Shown in pieces: positions 11,835-23,642 of a stretch of 64,000 bases of DNA. Position numbers and translations under genes: made by a program. The notes beneath the pieces were generated by a model, which was given only the letters and a program-made list of their open reading frames with translations, did not search any database and was not told the DNA's origin. Origin of the DNA: Clitoria ternatea. Taxonomy: Eukaryota > Streptophyta > Magnoliopsida > Fabales > Fabaceae. Location of the stretch: assembly GCA_037962975.1 (NCBI GenBank), contig CM075675.1, forward strand, positions 102,043,718 to 102,107,717, read 5' to 3'. The stretch's first letter is position 1; each line of letters opens with the position of its first letter.

Positions 11835-12797
11835 TGTAACATCCCTGAAATTATTTTATTTATTAGTGGGGCATAATTAAATTAATGAGTGTATAGTTGA
11901 TTATTATGAAATTAAAATTAAAATTAATTAATTAATCAATAATGTAAGCGGTGGTAAATAATTAGTTATTAAGGTAAAAGTGAAACCATGCCAGTTAAAA
12001 GAAAATAAGAAAAGAAAGGGAATTATAATTTCAAAATTAAAAGAAATAGGAAAAAAAGGAAATAGCAAATGTCTATTATACCCCTAGCTTAAGTGAAATG
12101 AAACCAATTCTAATTTCCTCCTTCCATTCTCGCGTGAAACCTTGAAACGAGAAGCAGAGACTAGTGCATGCAATTGTTATTTCTTCAAGCTTCAAATTGG
12201 AAGTTGATTCTTGGTCGTTTCTCGCAATCAAGAGTATTTTTGGAACCCTTGAGGTAAGAGTTACACAATGGTATCTTCAATTTTAGGAATCGATCCACTT
12301 TTCCTCTTCCTCAAATTCTTGAGTTTTTGGGGTTTGGTAGAATTTTGAGTTTCTAAATCGGTTAATGGGTTCCTTGCAACCTCCGGAGGGTGAATATGCT
12401 AATGGGTTTGCATTTCGACGCTTGTAGGATGAGGAACGAAGGTCGGAGTCTCGACTTGAGCGGAGGGATTCTTGAACTTAGCATTGAAATCCATTGAGGT
12501 TAGTTCCTTTACCTTACAATGTCGATTTGAGGTGGCTTTGATAAATCAAATTGGGAATTTGGTGGTTACGTCACTTATTTCAGCTTTTGAATTTTCTAAA
12601 TCTTTAGTGCGGTAGCGCCTTAAGCGATTGGTGAAGAAATCGAGATTTTGAAAGCGCAGAGTTGAGGTAAGGGGGTGTCGGGATATATATATATATATAT
12701 ATTGATACGAATATATTTCTTTATTATTTTATGAAGAACAAGAATAAAACATAATAATTACGGGATTAGTGTGGAGAATTAATTATTATATATGTTG

Positions 12798-12833
<36 letters not shown>

Positions 12834-14880
12834 AAGGAGACGGCTTTTATGCCTAGGGATGATTGATAATGATGATTGGGTGATGATGTATCATGATTAT
12901 ATGTTGTGTGGTACGGACAATCATCTAGTATGATTTACCCCTTGTTTTTTGCTCCCATGGTTGTTGGTGGCCTAGTTGAGCTACCCAGTGGTTGAGGTGG
13001 GAGCCAGGTGGGCTTAATGGACCAGGTGGGTTCACGAGATGTCAGGTAGACTCCCAGATGGTGTCTAATCCTTTTAGTATCCGGACAGTAGGGCGTCTTA
13101 TACTATGTTTGATTGAGTGTCAGTTGTGAGAATTGTAATTGATAGCGGTAGTGATGTTATAGGGGACATATTGATATTTGTGTATGAAATATGGTAATGG
13201 ATGTTGATTATGATGTCCTCAATGATATATTAAAATGATGCAGCACTTGTAAGTGATTGGTGATGATGAAACTATAATGGCTAGTTGTAACTCATTCCTT
13301 TTAAGCTCATATTAAAATTTATTTGTATTAAATTATATTGTCAGTCACTCACCCTTATAGTTATTTCAGTGATTGGGGATAAGGAGATTACAGAGGCATC
13401 AGATATTAGTGAAAAATGAAGTAGAGAGCAATGTCAGAGACCCTGTATGGAAGAGTATTTTGATGTATAAATGTGTATATATGTTGATGTTATATTTTAT
13501 GTTACGATGATAGTAAGAGTTGTTGCTTGACTTAATTATGACTACCGCTTGATGTTGGAATGTTATGTGTAGAACTTACGTGATGAGAAATTGTATACAT
13601 GTCCAGGTGATTGTGTTGCATGAATGTGTGGGCACTAAGCCAAGTTGAATTAGCTTCATATTACTATGGGCAGGTTTTGGTGAATGATGTGAAATTGAAA
13701 TGTGATGGAGGATGTATGTGATAGATTAGCAATTGATTGTGATTGGTATGAGCTTATAGGAGGTTTTAGAGTATTAAATATGGTGGAATTAGTCATATCT
13801 TGAATCTGTGGGAATTGGACCTATATAGGTGTTTTAGATTTGCATGTAACTTAGGACAAATAGGGATATGCAATTGTGTTTTGAAATATCATGAAATTGT
13901 ATTTAAATAGTCAAACTGCATTTATCCGCATATCTTTTGCATGTGTTAGAATTTTGATGAACGTATTTCGTCAATAGCTCTGAAATGGCAAAAATATGCC
14001 GCCCATGGAGTTTGGTGTCAATTGGAGTTAAATCGAGGGAGTTAGGTGCGTTGAAAGTTAGGATTTTTACATGTTCTGATAATCTCGCTTGAGCGAGCGG
14101 GTTTCTGCTTAAGCGAGTTTCTCTTGGGCTCCAGGGTCTGTTGCTGGTGCAATTTTGCTTGGGCGAGGCATGGCTCGTTTAAGCGAATTTCATATGATTT
14201 GGTTATGTTGTGATTTCACCGGAGCGAGCATGTCTTCGCTTGAACGAATTATATGGGGGAATGCTACTGGAGTATTTTTTCTTAAGCGGGAATCCCTCGC
14301 GTGAGCGAATCGGCATAAGAAATAATTCTGTACAATTTCGCTTGAGCGAGTCCCTGACGCTTGAGCGAATTTGCTATGAAGTGGTTCTGCCTTGTTTTCG
14401 CTCAAACGGGTGGATTTCGCTTGAGCAAATCTGTTACCCCTATTACCTGTTGCATTCTTGCTTGAGCGAGTTTGTGCTGGTGTGATGTTGTGGGCTACTC
14501 ACCCAGGCTTCGCCTAAGCGAGGGAGGCTGTGTGAATGTGATTTGCTTAAGCGAAGGTAGTTTTGCTTGAGCGAATTGAACCTGTTTGACTTTTTCTTAT
14601 CCATTTTGATGTACTTGCTGGTTTTGGTGAGCATGTTTTGGATGTCAATGTATTTCTTTATTGCTTAGGGGTATTGCATGTTAATTTTTAACGCTTTCCA
14701 CGAAAATTTTATTGAGAATTCTCTTATCTAGGTTTTATTCTATTACTCGTATTGGATTAATTAAGGTAAACTTATGATAATTAAATTAATGAATCGACTT
14801 AATCATAAATAATCAAGAGGGGTATTTTATATTGCATATACAAATATACAATGTCACTTCATGACCCAAATTTGTTTAGA
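11835..14880 (+). mobile_element. Non-coding LTR-like element beginning TGTAACATCCCTGA
   Basis: Starts TGTAACATCCCTGA, a start typical of large plant gypsy LTRs, and shares this start and general build with the element at 24271. It has T/G-rich sequence with repeated GAGGTAAG-like steps, TA microsatellites near 12685 and 12803, and an array of CGCTTGAGCG-like motifs near its right part. There are no protein domains. The right end and TSD were not identified, so the extent is approximate and it could be an LTR or a non-autonomous element. Confidence 0.4.
14080..14580. repeat. Array of near-palindromic CGCTTGAGCG motifs
   Basis: About 15 copies of CGCTTGAGCGA or variants (CTTAAGCGAA, CTCAAACGGG). 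They occur in loose pairs about 20-25 bp apart, with pairs repeating every 60-70 bp. Each motif is itself close to palindromic (CGCTTGAGCG versus CGCTCAAGCG). Open frames across this stretch on both strands are by-products of the repeat. Confidence 0.8.
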
Positions 14881-15239
14881 ATTAAAAAATTATATACAAA
14901 ACTTACAGTTGTCTGTGAATCCACTATGTTTGCTTCAACTATAGTCTACATTGTCTTCATGACATAGTACCTGCACTCATGATTACCCCATTGTCTTCAT
15001 GACATAGAAATGTCTTTAATAACAAATCTATTTGTTGTTCATAGTAGAAGTTTTGATGTCAACTTACGCTGCAACACATATTTCAACTTATAATACCATA
15101 CTCATTATTTGACACATTTAATAGGACCTACTAAAGGAATTTCCATTGTCACTTATGGAGCTTTACTATAGATAGCGAACCTCAAAGTTTGTGGAAAATG
15201 TATCTTAACCCTCTTACCATTGGATGTTTTCCTAAGAGA
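14881..15239. other. Non-coding spacer
   Basis: Contains a short repeat (CATTGTCTTCATGACATAG twice, near 14949 and 14990). No gene. Confidence 0.5.
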
Positions 15240-15607
15240 CATTAGTGACACAAATGGTCATTGTCCCGATCGAGATCGTGGCGGGATGACCGACCCTTAA
15301 AAAGATAGAATTGGTTTTGAAATCCTTTTAAAAAGAAACAGGGCGTAACCGTGAAACAAAAGAAACAGGGAGTCGCCACCAATATTTTTAAGGTAAAATA
15401 CTGGGAAATTTTTTTAAAAGCACTGGTCATAAAAAGTGAAATTCCAAGTTCGGGAGTCGAATTACAGGTGAGGAAGGTATTAGCACCTCATAACTGTCTG
15501 TTATAAAACGGTTACCTCAAATTGATAGCGCTCATTATAAATAGCCTAAGAATTATTTTAAACTTATTTAGAAAAGGAACCGACAAGACAGACGAAAAAA
15601 TTTTGAA

Positions 15608-16180
15608 ATAAGGTTAACAGGACGTCTCTTCCAAATTAATCTTAAATCAAATTTGACTAAACAATGACAATAAGACATTCGACTAAGAGTAACAGTGAAA
15701 ACTTGACAAAAACAATGACAGTAAGAAATTGGACAAACAGTAAGAAACAGTAATGGTAGAAAACTAAACAGTGACATTAAAAAAACAAATAATAACAGTA
15801 GAAGATTAAAAGTGACAGTAGAAACCAAATGGCGACAGTAGAAATTAAACAATGACAGTAGAAGATTAAACACTAATAGTAAGGATTAACAGGACGTTCC
15901 GCCCAAATTAACCTTAAATCGTAACACAAATTAGAGATTAACATAAAGTTAAATAACATGAGATAAAACAAGTTGATTAATCAAAACAGAAGATTAACAT
16001 GACGTCTCATCCAAATTAACCCTTTCTTTTATTAGAAATATTATTATTATTGTAATATGATGAGATCAACAAGACGTCTCGTCTAAATTAATCCCATTTT
16101 AAAATATTATTATTTAATAACTAACAACAGATTGAAAATTTGAAAAGATTAACAAGATGTCTCGTCTAAATTAACTTTCT
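15608..16180. repeat. Dispersed repeats ATTAACANGACGTCTCGTCCAAATTAA-type
   Basis: Five copies of a roughly 27-bp unit (near 15614, 15885, 15994, 16064 and 16147). Between the first two lies a loose minisatellite of GACAGTAGAA-like units (about 15680-15870). All lie inside the Ogre-type non-coding region. Confidence 0.75.
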
Positions 16181-16721
16181 CGTGATAAAAACAAAATTCT
16201 AAAGTTAAGTAGTAAAGATTTATCGAGATTAGACAAAAACACACAAAAATTATTAAAAGGAAAGTAGGCCCGACGGGAATCTGATTCACGCTCCTACGTA
16301 TTCTCGAGCTTTCGAGAAATCAGGGTTACGTAGTTCTAGGTTGAAAATTATTTTTGGATGTTAAAAAGAAAAGAAAAGAAAAATTATTTTTGAAGCTTTG
16401 ATTTTTGATTGAAAGAAAATATTATTTTTTGTATTTTTATGTGTTTTGAAATAAATTTTATACATAAGGAAAATACAAAACGAAATATTTCGTACGTGTA
16501 TCATCCTTCGCGATCTCATAATATCGGCGTAGGCGAGACATTTTACATGACGCCGTTATAAAATCGTTACAAGAAAAAAAAACTTTTGTTGTTTTAAACC
16601 TCTTTTAAGGAATTATTTTCAAGTTAGCATATTTGAACCAAACATTTAAAAAAATACTAAAGTTATTTCTATTTCTAAGGAAACATATTTTTTACTATTT
16701 TTTAGGAAACAAGAGAAAGAA

Positions 16722-17080
16722 AGAAAAAATAAATACTTAATTACATCAATAAATAAATAATTAAAAAATCATAAGCAAATTAACAAACAAATAAATAAGT
16801 AAACAAAAGAAAAAGCCATGGTGGGGGTTTGAACCCATGTCTCTTTGTATACTTGAACAAGGCCCTCATAAATAAAAAAGCACAAGAAGAGTCTCAAACC
16901 GAAAAATAAATACTTAATTACATCAATAAATAAATAATTAAAAAATCATAAGCAAATTAACAAACAAATAAATAAAGTAAACAAAAGAAAAAGCCATGGT
17001 GGGGGTTTGAACCCATGTCTCTTTGTATACTTGAACAAGGCCCTCATAAATAAAAAAGCACAAGAAGAGTCTCAAACCTA
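16722..17080. repeat. Nearly perfect 177-178 bp tandem duplication
   Basis: Two adjacent copies, the second starting about 16900. They include the same AAGCCATGGTGGGGGTTTGAACCC block (16813 and 16991) and the same CCTCATAAATAAAAAAGCAC block. One base differs in length (AATAAGTAAAC versus AATAAAGTAAAC). The near-identity points to a recent duplication in otherwise decayed DNA. Confidence 0.9.
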
Positions 17081-17330
17081 CCCCCTTTAGGCCTTAGCAG
17101 GTACAATTTACCACTAGAACAACACTCATTATTTGTTAATCACTCACAAACGCTATTTAACAAATCGTACAAGACCAGCGTGAAATAAAATGAACATAAG
17201 TGCAGCCACTAGGTCTCGAACACACTACTCTTAGATTTAAACACTCATGCCTTACCACTAGACCAGACATGTATTTTATTAAAATGCGCACCATAAAATA
17301 TTTGACTCATTCTTGACAGAGACCCATTTT

Positions 17331-18790
17331 AAAAAGCAAACTTACTTTGGGCCTCAGCTCACCCTAAATCACCATTCCCTTCTCATATGCAAACAAACAG
17401 AAAAGAAAGGAGAATCACAGTAGCCGTCGAGAGAAAAGAAAGCGTGGAGGGGAGAGAGAAAAAACAAAAAGAAGCAAAGGAAAAGCTTATAATGGGAAAA
17501 GAACGTGGTTATGGGTTTGTTGATGGTGGTTTGGATGGTGGTAGTAATGGTCCTCTTTTCTTTTTCTATTTTTTTCGTTTCTCATTACTATTTGGTTATT
17601 GTTTTTGTTTGTTTTTTCTTGGTTTAGTATTAATTTAAGAAAAAATTAAAGGAGAAAGGTTTGATTGATTTTTTTTCAGAGAATGATCTTTTTTCTTGCT
17701 CTTGTTGCTCGGTTGTTGAGATGATGAAGAAGATGGAGATGAATTGATGAAGTGTGTAGATCCCCGTGTGCCAAAAATCCTTCTCCATTTTAAGATCTCT
17801 GGAGGGAACAAAAATCAGGATTTAGGCGGATTTTAGGGAGTGTTTTAGGGAGTGGCATTGGAGAGAGTGATGACTGATTTTTTTATTTTTTAATAATAAT
17901 AATAATATAAAAAAGAATAAAAAATGGTGTTCACAGTCATCCCTATTCAAGATACATGATTGGCCATTCCTGATGCCAAAATTTAATTCAACCGTCCTTT
18001 AGACATGATTAGCACAACCGGTACATCAAATCCTCATGACAAATAAGATACCTTAGCATTAGATTAGGGAACTCCAACATCAACAAGTTGTATACAACAA
18101 CATTACGCATAACATGCACAATAAGCATGACATATACCATAAGCCTTAACCATGATTACGACATCTAAAGCTATCCCGGAGAGCAAAGTATAACAATACC
18201 TACAATGAGTCAATATATCATACTCATTCCCAACAATCTCAACAATAAGCCTAGCCTATTATGTTCATGCTAGTTACAACACCTTTAAGAACAATTTATA
18301 AGTTCCACCATATAACCTCCATCTTATTTTCTCAAGAACAAGTTGTAAGTTCTAACATACTGAACTCCACACCCCTCTCAATTGAGAAATACATTAGTGG
18401 AGTAGGCCCAAGAAAACACTTGAGCACCTTCACCGATGAACCCTTGTTCTTATAGTTGGCGATGAAGATATGATGTATAGAATGTTCTCAAGAATCCTTA
18501 AAGGCTAAGCCTTAGGATGGTTTAAATCCTTGCCTTCAAAATCTATATATGTATGGCTTGAACTAACATCTACGTTTGTAAGAGATTTCATCATTGTAAG
18601 AGAAACACCTAGATTCTCTCACATCCTAGCATAAATTAAACAAAAGAAATAGGAATCCTTAACAACTTTCCTAACTAGTTTCTATAAAGAAGCCTCTATG
18701 GTGTTAAAGTTTTTTGGAGCAATCTAACTTTATATTGTCATAGAAGGAATCAAGTCAAGGTCATATTTTATACCCCCTCTGGCAAAATCA
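17331..18790. other. Interior of the decayed Ogre-like element, non-coding
   Basis: No recognisable domain. The frame at 17387-17638 is a basic stretch followed by a Phe-rich tail with no known motif; it is probably LTR or UTR sequence. Confidence 0.4.
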
Positions 18791-20376
18791 GCCAAAGACA
18801 ATAAAATAATTCTGAACTAGAGTTGCCAAATATGTTGAGAAAAAGATGCATTTAAATGTTATGACATGACCTACAACTACACTGGATCAAGTTAAGAAGC
18901 TTAAAACTAATAGGGTTCCAACTAGAGAAAAAAGACTTATTATCTAAAGGACAAAAAAAAACTAATTTTGATTCTTACACCTCACTTAGCACCAAGCTTT
19001 GAACAAATCTGTAAAGATATGGGCTATACCGGATTTATAATATAGAGGGTAGACGCCTCTAATTGTTGGAAAAACGTAATCTTTCCAATGTTACTATGGT
19101 TAAGAAAGCTAATGAGAAATGACCAATGTGCATATATTATATTGATTATATTGCCCAAAGGACCCATACCCATACACTAACATTGAAAAATTAATGATTA
19201 ACACCTCAGGCTCTCAGTAACTTTCATTTATGGATGTGTATTTTTTATATAACCCAATTTTTATGTATGAAAATGATAAAGGGAAAACATATGTTAATGA
19301 TAAATGAGTTTTTTTTATTATACTATCATGTCTTCAAACTAAAAAATCTTAGTTCAATATACCAAAGGATGATTAATAAAGTCTTTGATAGTATGCATGG
19401 TAAATAAGTGGAAGTGTACATTGACAATATCATAGCTAAGACATTAGTAGGGGCAGATCATGTGGCCAATCTAAAGAAAGTGTTTGGAAAACCCAAACAA
19501 TATGTTATACGTTTAAATTCTCTAAAATACACAAACGTCAAACCGACAAGTAGACTCCTAGGTTTTAGTGAGCACACTGAAGGAATGAGGCAAACCCTAA
19601 AAAATATAGGGTGATTGTGGAATTCAAAAGGCCCAACAATATTGTGACAAGTGCAATAATTAAATATCAACTTAGTCATGGCTTGTGCCTAAAATATCAT
19701 ATATCATTACCGTTATACAGATCTTAAAAGGGAACAAGAAGTTCTATTGGAATAAGGAATGTCAAACAACATTTCAAGGCCTTAAAGACATTCCTGTATT
19801 TTCTCCAATTCTTGTCAAACTTGATCTAGGAAAGACGTTATACTTGTACATCTCCATATCAAATAAGACAATTTAAGTAGTGTTATAAAAAGAGACATTG
19901 AAGGGCCAAAGATCGGTATACTTAGCTAGTAAAACCTTGCATAGAGCAAACAAAAGGAACCACTAATAAAATTAAGAAAACAATACTTTAACAGTTGTAT
20001 GGGCATCTTAGAGATCAAGACAATACTTCTATGTGTATCTCATTGTCATCGGAACTAATCTTCCCTTTGGAGTGACACTTCACAAATCGCACTTAGCCGA
20101 TAGAATGACTAAATAGGAGGTAGAGTTATTAGTATTTGATATCTCATATAAACCTAAAGCTTCTATTAGGGCACGAATCTTGGCCAATTTTTCCACCAAA
20201 ATGACTTACGAACCAAATGACAAATGTCTAAACTGGATAATCTTTGTGGGCAATTCTCCCAATAGTAAAAGGTCTAATGTCGGCATTATTGTAGAAAGTG
20301 ATGATGGTGTACACATTGAAGTGTCACCATTTTTCAATTTCAAGACATCTAACCATGTGAAGTTGAATATTTACTA
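18790..20376 (+). pseudogene. Ty3/gypsy (Tat/Ogre-type) RT-RNase H remnant
   Basis: A decayed polyprotein. Pieces in order: a Pro-Lys-Asp-Pro-Tyr-Pro-like motif (about 19155-19170); a Leu-Ser-Phe-Met-Asp-like RT motif near 19212-19230; VEVYIDN at 19408-19430, where the catalytic YIDD has become YIDN; the His-Val...Lys-Lys-Val-Phe and Leu-Leu-Gly-Phe segments; an RNase H start (Phe-Tyr-Trp-Asn-Lys-Glu-Cys, 19742-19765); and a second RNase H-like stretch (Trp-Ile-Ile-Phe-Val-Gly-Asn to Ser-Asn-His, 20230-20360). Two RNase H modules are a hallmark of the Tat lineage. Many stops make it inactive. Confidence 0.75.
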
Positions 20377-20772
20377 GTATCTCTTACTTTTATACATATG
20401 CATTCTTTTTTATTTAGATGTTTGTTGGAGTTTTTAGATTGTTAGAAAAAAGACCTCTAGATTTTTATTTAAGGCCTAATAGTTTATTTTTTTCAAATTA
20501 CATTGTACTCATTTAATTATTTTATTGAAATATTAAAGGGTTAGTTAAACATTGACTAAAAATAATATTTAAGAAAAAAAGAAGGGAAAAGACAGAATAA
20601 AAAACCAAAATAGAATAATAAAAAAATGACAAAAGGATGTATAAAAGTATATGTATCAAAGATACATATCTATTTAAAATAATAATTTGAGAATTTCTTT
20701 AATCATGAGTTTTTCTATAACAAAATGAAGATACTACACTTAACATGGAATGCCATGCAAACATGATCATCA
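20377..20772. other. AT-rich 3' flank of the IDL gene
   Basis: The likely 3' UTR and downstream region of the minus-strand peptide gene. AATAAA-like signals are common here, and none can be singled out. Confidence 0.4.
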
Positions 20773-21060
20773 TTAGTTGAGGTTGAGTAGTGCGCGAGGC
20801 GCTGGAGGTGGAGTTCCATTGTGTCTCTTTCCTCCTCCACCAGACGGTGGAACGGGTCCCTTTGGTAGATAATGAAACATTTGGGTTGGAAACTTGTTCA
20901 CATCTCTGTTCAATAGTCGAACGTTTTCCTTATGTAAAACATATTCCACTTTTTCCAAAATACGCCTATTAGCATTTACTATGCCAATATTTGAAAGGAG
21001 AAGCAACACACAAAAACAACTTAAGTTCTTGATGAGGATTTTTGATGCCATAGGCCCCAT
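20773..21060 (-). CDS. IDA-like (IDL) secreted signalling peptide precursor
   Basis: Encodes a 95-residue precursor of the INFLORESCENCE DEFICIENT IN ABSCISSION-like family, whose processed C-terminal peptides act outside the cell on HAESA/HSL receptor kinases. Residues 12-29 form a hydrophobic signal peptide (Cys-Val-Leu-Leu-Leu-Leu core, cleavage likely near Ala30). Residues 31-60 are a variable basic spacer. Residues 62-81, FHYLPKGPVPPSGGGGKRHN, form the peptide motif, matching the family pattern of Pro-Lys-Gly, Pro-Pro-Ser and Lys-Arg-His-Asn. Odd points are four glycines where most members have a short Gly-Pro-Ser or Ala-Pro-Ser, and a 14-residue tail after the Asn. The frame stays open upstream to a GTG at 21096, but the first ATG is at 21060 and another at 21051. 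A TATA box at 21112-21118 supports the ATG at 21060 or 21051. Single exon, intact. Confidence 0.85.
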   Translation of the reverse strand: MGPMASKILIKNLSCFCVLLLLSNIGIVNANRRILEKVEYVLHKENVRLLNRDVNKFPTQMFHYLPKGPVPPSGGGGKRHNGTPPPAPRALLNLN

Positions 21061-21111
21061 TGCTTTTTCCCCCCTCTGAGAAGTTATGGGAGACACAGGT
21101 TTTAGGTTTAG

Positions 21112-21118
21112 ATTTATA
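21112..21118 (-). promoter_or_regulatory. TATA box of the IDL gene
   Basis: The minus strand reads CTATAAATC about 50 bp upstream of the ATG at 21060. Transcription would start near 21080-21090, after the non-ATG open stretch, which favours that ATG. The spacing suits a short 5' UTR. Confidence 0.6.
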
Positions 21119-21171
21119 GAGTCATATGGACAAGAGAAAAATGTTCAAAGTATTAGTCCATAAGAGAAATT

Positions 21172-21400
21172 AATTTTGTTTGACTACTTATTTTTCACTT
21201 ATGCTTTATGAATTATTTCTTCACAAGTTTGTTTTATGAATTTAATTACATTAATTTTTGTTTGACTACTTATTTTTCACTTATGTTTTATGAATTTTTT
21301 CTTCATAACTTTGTTTTGTGAATTCAATTACATTAATTTTTGTTTGACTCTTTATTTGTCAGTTTGACTTTATTTTAGTTACATTACATTTTCTTTCATT
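21172..21400. repeat. 82-bp tandem repeat upstream of the IDL gene
   Basis: Two full copies and a partial third of a unit starting TTTGACTACTTATTTTTCACTTATG (at 21179, 21261 and 21343). The period is exactly 82 bp both times. It begins about 55 bp upstream of the IDL TATA box. Confidence 0.85.
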
Positions 21401-22040
21401 TCTTACAAATAACTTAGTGAAAAAATTAAAATTATACATACTATATACTCCATTGTTTTCTTTGACATTGCAATTTTAGTTTGTTCATTTTTTTTAGCTT
21501 TGTGAAATTAATAAATAATTTTACAATTTTACCTATTGTAAATACATATTTGATCGAAGAATATGTCAAACTCATATTAATGTATTAAGCATTTAAGTCA
21601 TTAGCTATCTTTAATCTTTATTTTTCCAATTCCTGTATTAATGCTAAAATACTAGGAAAAAATTAGAGGGGTGAATTCATTGGATATTTATATATTAATT
21701 TAATTACTTTATATTGTTTTATACGGATTGAAAACATTTAATTTATAAATCTTACATGTTCTGTTAAAATATAATAATAAATATAAAGTTATTCAAACTG
21801 TATGATAAATATTGACAAAAAAAATCGTATGATTATTTTGAATTCAGTTTTTATTCTATGTTAAGGAACAATAATTTATCTAATTAAAAATTAAAGTTGT
21901 TGGGTTCCGACCCTTTTCTTTATATAAAAAAATATTTATTTTTATTTGATAGTTGACGTGACTTGATACTGGTAGTTATTTTTATTTGATAGTTGACGTG
22001 ACCTGATATGTATCAGAGGCTTCACATAGTGTCAACATAG
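21401..22040. other. AT-rich sequence
   Basis: No gene. It contains a short direct repeat, TTATTTTTATTTGATAGTTGACGTGAC, near 21937 and 21977. Confidence 0.5.
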
Positions 22041-22510
22041 CCTTATAATAATAATAGTCTCACAAATAACCTATGACCACTCGTATTAGTTAGAGGTTAG
22101 GAGATTAACTAAGAGACACAACAACCCATACCTATAACAGTGGTAGGAATATTTGCACTTGTGACAACTTTCCCTATACTTTATAGAAAAATGATGACAC
22201 GAGTCGCATAGGCATAACCACCACCCAACTATATAAATACTACTCATTTACTATAATATAAGATATGTTCACCAACCCATCGGTTGACTTGAGTGTTAAA
22301 TTGTCATTGTAAGTGACACTTCATTTCATCATATAATATAAAATATCAGTGATTGTTGAATAGAACCACACCAAGATCTTGAGATCTCTAATGGACTATA
22401 GGACACAATACTAGATTCCTGCTAGACTCGTATAAAAGATAAGAACCTACATACCTAATATCTATATCAGAAGTATATTTCCTCATATCGGACAGATCAA
22501 TAGCAATGAA
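22041..22510 (+). mobile_element. Diverged LTR remnant
   Basis: Shares block order with the solo LTR at 22842: a TATA-like AACTATATAAATACT (about 22227), then TTCACCAACCCATCG, then ACTTGAGTGTTAAATTGTC...AAGTGACAC, then a purine-rich region. Similarity is patchy and no TSD was found. Confidence 0.45.
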
Positions 22511-22836
22511 GATGTCCCTCCTGAAATTTAACATTTATGTTTATAATTATACATACAAATTTATTAAATATTATATATAATCAATTTCCAATACACAATT
22601 TTCTTTATTTAGAGACCTAAATTTTCATTTGGTCCTGATATGTATCAATTTATTTGAAGTTTAAATATTTTCTTCATATTTTAATTTTGTATTTTCTCTT
22701 TTGAATTGTTTCATTCCCTTTTTTTCATAATTTATAATGTTTATCCTCCTTCATTTGTTACAAATAATTAATTTTTAACTTCTCTACAAATAAATTATGC
22801 CCCATGAATGCATTTGGCAAATAATAATTAGGCTAA
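22511..22836. other. AT-rich spacer
   Basis: No feature supported. Confidence 0.4.
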
Positions 22837-22841
22837 ATTAT

Positions 22842-23637
22842 TGATCCGGTCTGGATACCTGCCCTTAGGATAAGACATTATCTTGGCTGTCCCAGAGGGT
22901 CAACCGGTATCACAGGTCAACGTTCGTACTGCAAGACATGATATAGGATCCCTTCCTACACCGGCCATCTGAAGTCTTATCTGAGACATCGAATCCTTCA
23001 TCCGCTCTCATTCTTTTGTCGCATATAACCGTTTGCCTATATGTCATGATAAGATAAGTAGAGTCACTACTTATCAACGTAGATACCCTGCACAGCGGAA
23101 TGTGTCTATATCACTAAAAGGGGTAAGTACGATTACAGGCGTGATATACGGAAAAGGTGGATTATCCCCATCCCTGTGTCAGAATCGTACACTGATCATT
23201 GACCTACCCACTGTCACGCTCTGGATACTGAACCACTCTGATTGATGCTTTGCACACGACATCAGAACTTATGGGCTCACTTGCGCCCAACGATTTATTT
23301 TCCACGTTCAACTATAAATAGCATATTCACCAACACATGCAAGGTTACGTTGTTCTCACTCTCATTTTACTATTGCATTGCTTAAGTGTCCACTGAGTTC
23401 CCATACACTCTTCTAACTTGAGCGTCGGAGAATATTCGCAGGTGACACCACCTTTCGCCCCCTAACAACGCGAAACTTTGGTGTGAAGGATCTCCAAGAC
23501 AACAAGACCGGCTTCTCCCACTGAGAGGTCGGATTATAATACTGGATACCCACTGTACCGGTGTATAAACAATCAAAGCTTATACTTTTGTGGCTGGTTC
23601 CTACAGCGGATCGTAGACCCCGGTTCAGACTAGTTCA
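22842..23637 (+). mobile_element. Intact solo LTR, TSD ATTAT
   Basis: Begins TGATCCGGTCTGG and ends GACTAGTTCA. It is flanked by the perfect 5-bp duplication ATTAT (22837-22841 and 23638-23642). A TATA box (ACTATAAATA, 23311-23320) marks the promoter. No primer-binding site or coding region follows, so this is a solo LTR left by recombination. The length is 796 bp. Same family as 1487-2069 and 42379-43140. Confidence 0.9.
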
Positions 23638-23642
23638 ATTAT

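Larger units (their letters stand above)
15240..17330 (+). mobile_element. Tat/Ogre-type gypsy non-coding region (LTR/UTR)
   Basis: Carries sequence blocks characteristic of legume Tat/Ogre elements: GGGAGTCGCCACCAAT near 15370, TCGGGAGTCGAATTACAGGTGAGGAAGGTATTAGCACC-type sequence at 15450-15490, and the CTCCTACGTATTCTCGAG / ACGTAGTTCTAGG block near 16290-16345. Recognition is from memory of these conserved blocks. The matching pol remnant lies downstream at 18.8-20.4 kb on the same strand, so both may come from one element. LTR limits could not be set. Confidence 0.6.

Noticed and set aside
14080..14580. CRISPR-like array
   Set aside because: The repeats are imperfect, near-palindromic and irregularly spaced, in a eukaryotic TE.
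14190..14634. Frames across the CGCTTGAGCG array
   Set aside because: Produced by the repeated motif; no protein family is evident.
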